Part shown: positions 22,716 through 25,339 of the stretch, piece by piece
Position numbering within the stretch: the first letter of the stretch is position 1
How the letters are laid out: each line of letters opens with the position of its first letter
Assembly (NCBI GenBank): GCA_910586435.1
Contig: CAJUGT010000050.1
Coordinates: forward strand, 1-25,339
From: an uncultured Acetatifactor sp.
GTDB lineage: Bacteria > Bacillota > Clostridia > Lachnospirales > Lachnospiraceae
Direction of reading: 5' to 3'
DNA: 25,339 nucleotides
Translations under genes and position numbers: made by a program
Notes under the pieces: model-generated
Databases searched by the model: none
What the model was told of the DNA's origin: nothing
Seen by the model: only the letters and a program-made list of their open reading frames with translations

Positions 22716-22807
22716 TTCGATGTTATGGTTTGGTCATGGAGATTTGCAAATGACATGGCCAGACCGTGATATTCGGGGAAAAATGGATGTGGAGGCTAGT
22801 GGATGGC

Positions 22808-23194
22808 ATGAAGGCAACAAGTGTGATAGGAGCAGTGCTGGGAACGATACTCAGAGTGGTTGCGGTTGTGGCCGTGATATATTTGATTTATCAGGGGTCG
22901 GAAATCTGTTATGATTACGGGTATCGCATTTTTACCGAACCGGCCATGACTTCCGAGGAACACGCTAAGACAGTGAGGGTGACAATTACATCGGATATGT
23001 CGGCTTGGGATATTGGGAAGCTTCTGGAAAGCAGAGGTCTTATCAGGGACAGCAAACTTTTTGTACTGCAATATTATCTCTCCGAGAATTTGAAGGAAGT
23101 GGGGCCAGGGGTGTTTGATTTTAACACAGCAATGACGGCGGAGGATATGATGGCGGCTATGGTGCAGGAGAAGCCGGAGGAAGAAGAAAAATAG
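22808..23194 (+). CDS. Short MltG-like membrane protein, LysM-like domain only
   Basis: A 128-residue protein: one N-terminal membrane segment (VIGAVLGTILRVVAVVAVIYLIY), then a domain resembling the LysM-like part of MltG (RVTITSDMSAWDIGKLLESRGLI, FVLQYYLSENLKEVGPGVFDFNTAMTAEDMMAAM). The YceG catalytic domain with its active Glu is absent: full MltG is about 340-380 residues. The position, before trmR and trhP, equals that of yrrL (mltG) in Bacillus, so this is a reduced relative. The start is uncertain: the ATG at 22808 has GGAGG 12 bases upstream, and the ATG at 22787 has GGGGA eight bases upstream. The stop is 5 bp before trmR. Confidence 0.75.
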   Translation: MKATSVIGAVLGTILRVVAVVAVIYLIYQGSEICYDYGYRIFTEPAMTSEEHAKTVRVTITSDMSAWDIGKLLESRGLIRDSKLFVLQYYLSENLKEVGPGVFDFNTAMTAEDMMAAMVQEKPEEEEK

Positions 23195-23199
23195 AGACT

Positions 23200-23841
23200 A
23201 TGATTATTGAAGAACGATTGTCCGTGTTCATTGACTCCCTGGATGCGGGCATTACGCCGTTTTTGGAGGAAATAGAAAGTTACGCGAAGGAAAACAGGGT
23301 ACCCATTGTGCGGAAAGCCACACAAAGTCTGCTGAAGTTTCTGTTAGCGTTCGCAAAGCCGGAGAGCATCCTGGAAATCGGGACCGCAATCGGCTTTTCT
23401 GCGTTGTTGATGAGTGAATATGGCCCTGAGAGCTGCCATATTACCACAATAGAAAAGTATGAGAAAAGGATTCCGGTTGCCAGGGAAAATTTTGCGAAAG
23501 CGGGGAAAGAGGAACAGATTACGCTTCTGGAGGGGGATGCGGCGGAAGTTCTGAAAATCCTTGGCGGAAGTTATGATATGATTTTTATGGATGCGGCAAA
23601 AGGGCAGTACCTGAACTTTCTGCCGGACGCGCTTAGATTGCTGGCGCCCGGAGGGCTGTTGGTATCGGACAATGTGTTGCAGGAAGGGGATGTGATACAG
23701 TCCCGGTACGCCGTGGTCAGGCGTGACCGCACAATTCATGCCAGGATGCGGGAATATTTATATGAGTTAAAGCACACTCCGGGCCTGGAGACGGTGATAC
23801 TTCCGGTGGGGGACGGTGTGGCGCTGACGACGAAACGGTGA
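23200..23841 (+). CDS. trmR: tRNA 5-hydroxyuridine methyltransferase TrmR (YrrM-like O-methyltransferase)
   Basis: A 213-residue class I SAM methyltransferase of the caffeoyl-CoA/catechol O-methyltransferase type. SAM and metal sites are visible: ILEIGTAIGFSALLM (near 57-71), TTIEKYEKR, MIFMDAAKGQY and LVSDNVL. In Bacillus TrmR methylates 5-hydroxyuridine at tRNA position 34 to 5-methoxyuridine. The neighbour downstream (25-bp gap) encodes the U32-family enzyme that makes the hydroxyl group, which supports this call over a generic O-methyltransferase. The start at 23200 lies 5 bp after the previous stop. Confidence 0.88.
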   Translation: MIIEERLSVFIDSLDAGITPFLEEIESYAKENRVPIVRKATQSLLKFLLAFAKPESILEIGTAIGFSALLMSEYGPESCHITTIEKYEKRIPVARENFAKAGKEEQITLLEGDAAEVLKILGGSYDMIFMDAAKGQYLNFLPDALRLLAPGGLLVSDNVLQEGDVIQSRYAVVRRDRTIHARMREYLYELKHTPGLETVILPVGDGVALTTKR

Positions 23842-23865
23842 GAGCAGGGACAGGGAGGTTGGCTG

Positions 23866-25146
23866 ATGACACGAGGAAAAAAACCGGAGCTGCTGATTCC
23901 GGCAGGAAGTCTGGAGGTTTTAAGGACAGCGGTTATTTTTGGCGCGGATGCGGTATATATAGGCGGGGAAGCTTTTGGGCTGAGAGCAAAGGCGAAGAAC
24001 TTTTCCACGGAGGAAATGGCGAAGGGAATTGCGTTCGCCCATGAGCATGGGGTGAAGGTATATGTAACCGCCAATATTTTGGCACATAATGATGATTTGA
24101 AAGGGGCGGCGGCATATTTTCAGGAGTTGAGGGAGATGAAGCCGGCGCCTTGCGACGGTTTGATTCTTTCAGATCCCGGGATGTATTCCATTGTGAAAGA
24201 GGTATGGCCGGAAGCGGAACTGCATATTTCCACCCAGGCCAACAATACCAATTATCAGACGTTTCTGTTCTGGTGGAAACTGGGGGCGAAGCGGGTGGTT
24301 GCGGCCAGAGAATTGTCGCTGGGGGAAATTCGTGAAATCAGGGAGAGAATCCCGCAGGATATGGAGATAGAGTGTTTTGTCCACGGGGCCATGTGCATTT
24401 CCTATTCGGGGAGATGTCTTCTGAGCAATTATTTTACGGGACGGGATGCCAATCAGGGGGCATGTACCCATCCCTGCCGTTGGAAATACGCAGTGGTGGA
24501 AGAGACAAGGCCGGGGGAATATCTGCCGGTATATGAAAATGAAAGAGGTACATTTCTGTTTAATTCCAAGGACCTGAATATGATAGAGCACATTCCGGAG
24601 CTGGTGGAGGCGGGAATTGACAGCTTGAAAATAGAGGGGCGTATGAAGACGGCTCTTTATGTGGCCACGGTGGCACGTACTTATCGGAGAGCCATAGATG
24701 ATTATTTTGCGTCGGAAGAATTATACCGCTCCCGTATGGATTGGTACAGGGAGGAGATTGCCAAGTGTACGCATCGTCAGTTTTCAACAGGATTTTATTT
24801 TGGCAGGCCCTCTGAGGAAGCGCAAATTTATGACAACAGCACTTATGTGAATGAATATACCTATCTGGGAATGGTGGATGAGGTAGCAGGAGAAGGAGAA
24901 CTGCCCTGGCATAGGGAAGGGGGATTGGTGCGTTTGCAGCAGCGCAATAAATTTTCCGTGGGGGAATCTGTGGAAATCATGAGGCCGGATGGGGAAAACA
25001 GGGAGGTTTTGGTGGAAGCCATGTATGAGGAAGAGGGAGAGCCGGTGGAAAGCTGCCCCCATGCACGGCAGATATTTTGGGCAAAGCTTTCGGGAGAAGC
25101 AAAACCATATGATATTCTGCGGAAAAAAACAGAATCTTCAGGCTGA
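23866..25146 (+). CDS. trhP: U32-family tRNA uridine(34) hydroxylase TrhP (YrrO-like)
   Basis: A 426-residue peptidase U32 family protein. The family signature ECFVHGAMCISYSGRCLLS is complete, followed by GACTHPCRWKY, with the cysteines expected for an iron-sulfur cluster; LHISTQANNTN and DSLKIEGRMKTALY are also typical. Despite the family name, these proteins carry out prephenate-dependent hydroxylation of U34 in tRNA, and TrmR upstream would methylate the product. Bacillus has two copies (YrrN and YrrO); only one is seen here and its length matches YrrO. The ATG at 23866 follows AGGGAGG (23852-23858). The final Gly codon and TGA fall within the repeat fragment starting at 25141. Confidence 0.92.
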   Translation: MTRGKKPELLIPAGSLEVLRTAVIFGADAVYIGGEAFGLRAKAKNFSTEEMAKGIAFAHEHGVKVYVTANILAHNDDLKGAAAYFQELREMKPAPCDGLILSDPGMYSIVKEVWPEAELHISTQANNTNYQTFLFWWKLGAKRVVAARELSLGEIREIRERIPQDMEIECFVHGAMCISYSGRCLLSNYFTGRDANQGACTHPCRWKYAVVEETRPGEYLPVYENERGTFLFNSKDLNMIEHIPELVEAGIDSLKIEGRMKTALYVATVARTYRRAIDDYFASEELYRSRMDWYREEIAKCTHRQFSTGFYFGRPSEEAQIYDNSTYVNEYTYLGMVDEVAGEGELPWHREGGLVRLQQRNKFSVGESVEIMRPDGENREVLVEAMYEEEGEPVESCPHARQIFWAKLSGEAKPYDILRKKTESSG

Positions 25147-25339
25147 ACAACCCTTCCCTCATAGGGGCACCGAAGTGCAGAGACCGGAACAAATCGCCAT
25201 AAATGGCGATTGGAATAAAAAATAAAAAAACAGTCTCGGAACGGAGGTGCCCGGAAGGGTTTTCAGACGCACCAGCGGCTGAACAACCCTTCCCTCATAG
25301 GGGCACCGAAGTGCAGAGACCGGAACAAGTTCCCGCAAG
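25141..25339 (+). repeat. Structured repeat array, subtype D (right-end fragment plus one unit, cut by the window edge)
   Basis: A right-end fragment (25141-25190) is identical to 25277-25326 of the following unit. After its GGAAC comes a hairpin, AATCGCCAT 25192-25200 with ATGGCGATT 25203-25211, then GGAATAAAAAATAAAAAAACAG. The full unit has stem 1 GTCTC 25233-25237 with GAGAC 25316-25320, loop GGAACGGA facing GAAGTGCA, stem 2 GGTGCC 25246-25251 with GGCACC 25302-25307, and an apical stem GGAAGGGTT 25253-25261 with AACCCTTCC 25285-25293, extended by TTCAG/CTGAA. The window stops inside its tail (AAGTTCCCGCAAG). Confidence 0.93.

Noticed and set aside
1..25339. tRNA, rRNA, transposase or phage genes
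   Set aside because: I looked for such genes and saw no cloverleaf, rRNA stretch, transposase or integrase; a tRNAscan or Infernal run would settle small RNAs.

Overview
The window reads as a chromosomal stretch from a low-to-mid GC Gram-positive anaerobe of the class Clostridia, most likely Lachnospiraceae. The basis is the mix of families: HrcA with a perfect CIRCE operator, an IreB-type protein, DUF1292, a DUF6465-type protein, RNase J, a YlbF-family protein, a rhodanese-free ThiI paired with a cysteine desulfurase, and strong AGGAGG-type ribosome sites with sigma-A-like promoters. Every supported gene lies on the + strand except one small HPr-like gene.

Layout. (1) 1-919: a stand-alone DUF697-like protein, then a glycine-zipper peptide preceded by a structured repeat, closed by a clear terminator. 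(2) 1076-4136: promoter, then aminotransferase, patatin-like phospholipase and undecaprenyl-diphosphatase (uppP). (3) 4339-4856: strong promoter and a DUF6465-type protein. (4) 5029-10246: CIRCE-controlled hrcA-grpE-dnaK-dnaJ ending in a terminator. (5) 10272-14413: O-antigen-ligase-like membrane protein, a three-unit repeat array, prmA, a two-unit repeat array, rsmE. (6) 14503-16904: cysteine desulfurase and thiI. (7) 16945-17290, minus strand: HPr-like protein with its own terminator. (8) 17439-18848: mtaB. (9) 18930-25146: promoter and one long run, ireB-ruvX-DUF1292-fur-rnj-ylbF-MltG-like-trmR-trhP, followed by another repeat array that runs off the right edge.

The gene order carries two blocks that I recall from Bacillus: hrcA-grpE-dnaK-dnaJ-prmA-rsmE-mtaB, and yrzL-yrrK-yrzB-yrrL-yrrM-yrrN/O. 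Both are opened by inserted genes here. A common theme is RNA modification and decay: RsmE (16S m3U), MtaB (ms2t6A), ThiI with its desulfurase (s4U and thiamine), TrmR with TrhP (wobble U34 hydroxylation and methylation), RNase J and YlbF. A second theme is the cell envelope: UppP, the O-antigen-ligase-like protein and the MltG-like protein.

The most unusual content is a repeat family of about 110 bp (97 bp arm to arm in the right-edge copy), seen at four intergenic sites in seven complete or partial copies plus one nearly complete copy cut by the window edge. Each unit has a fixed frame: A-rich lead, CAG, stem 1, purine-rich internal loop, stem 2, variable apical hairpins, matching loop, stem 1 closing arm, then a GGAAC/TGGAATA tail. 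Stems 1 and 2 differ in sequence between subtypes but keep pairing through compensatory changes, which is the mark of a conserved structure. All copies lie in gene orientation, three of the four sites end directly at a start codon (the fourth is cut by the window edge), and the tail supplies or abuts the ribosome site. I do not recognise the family as a named RNA or element.
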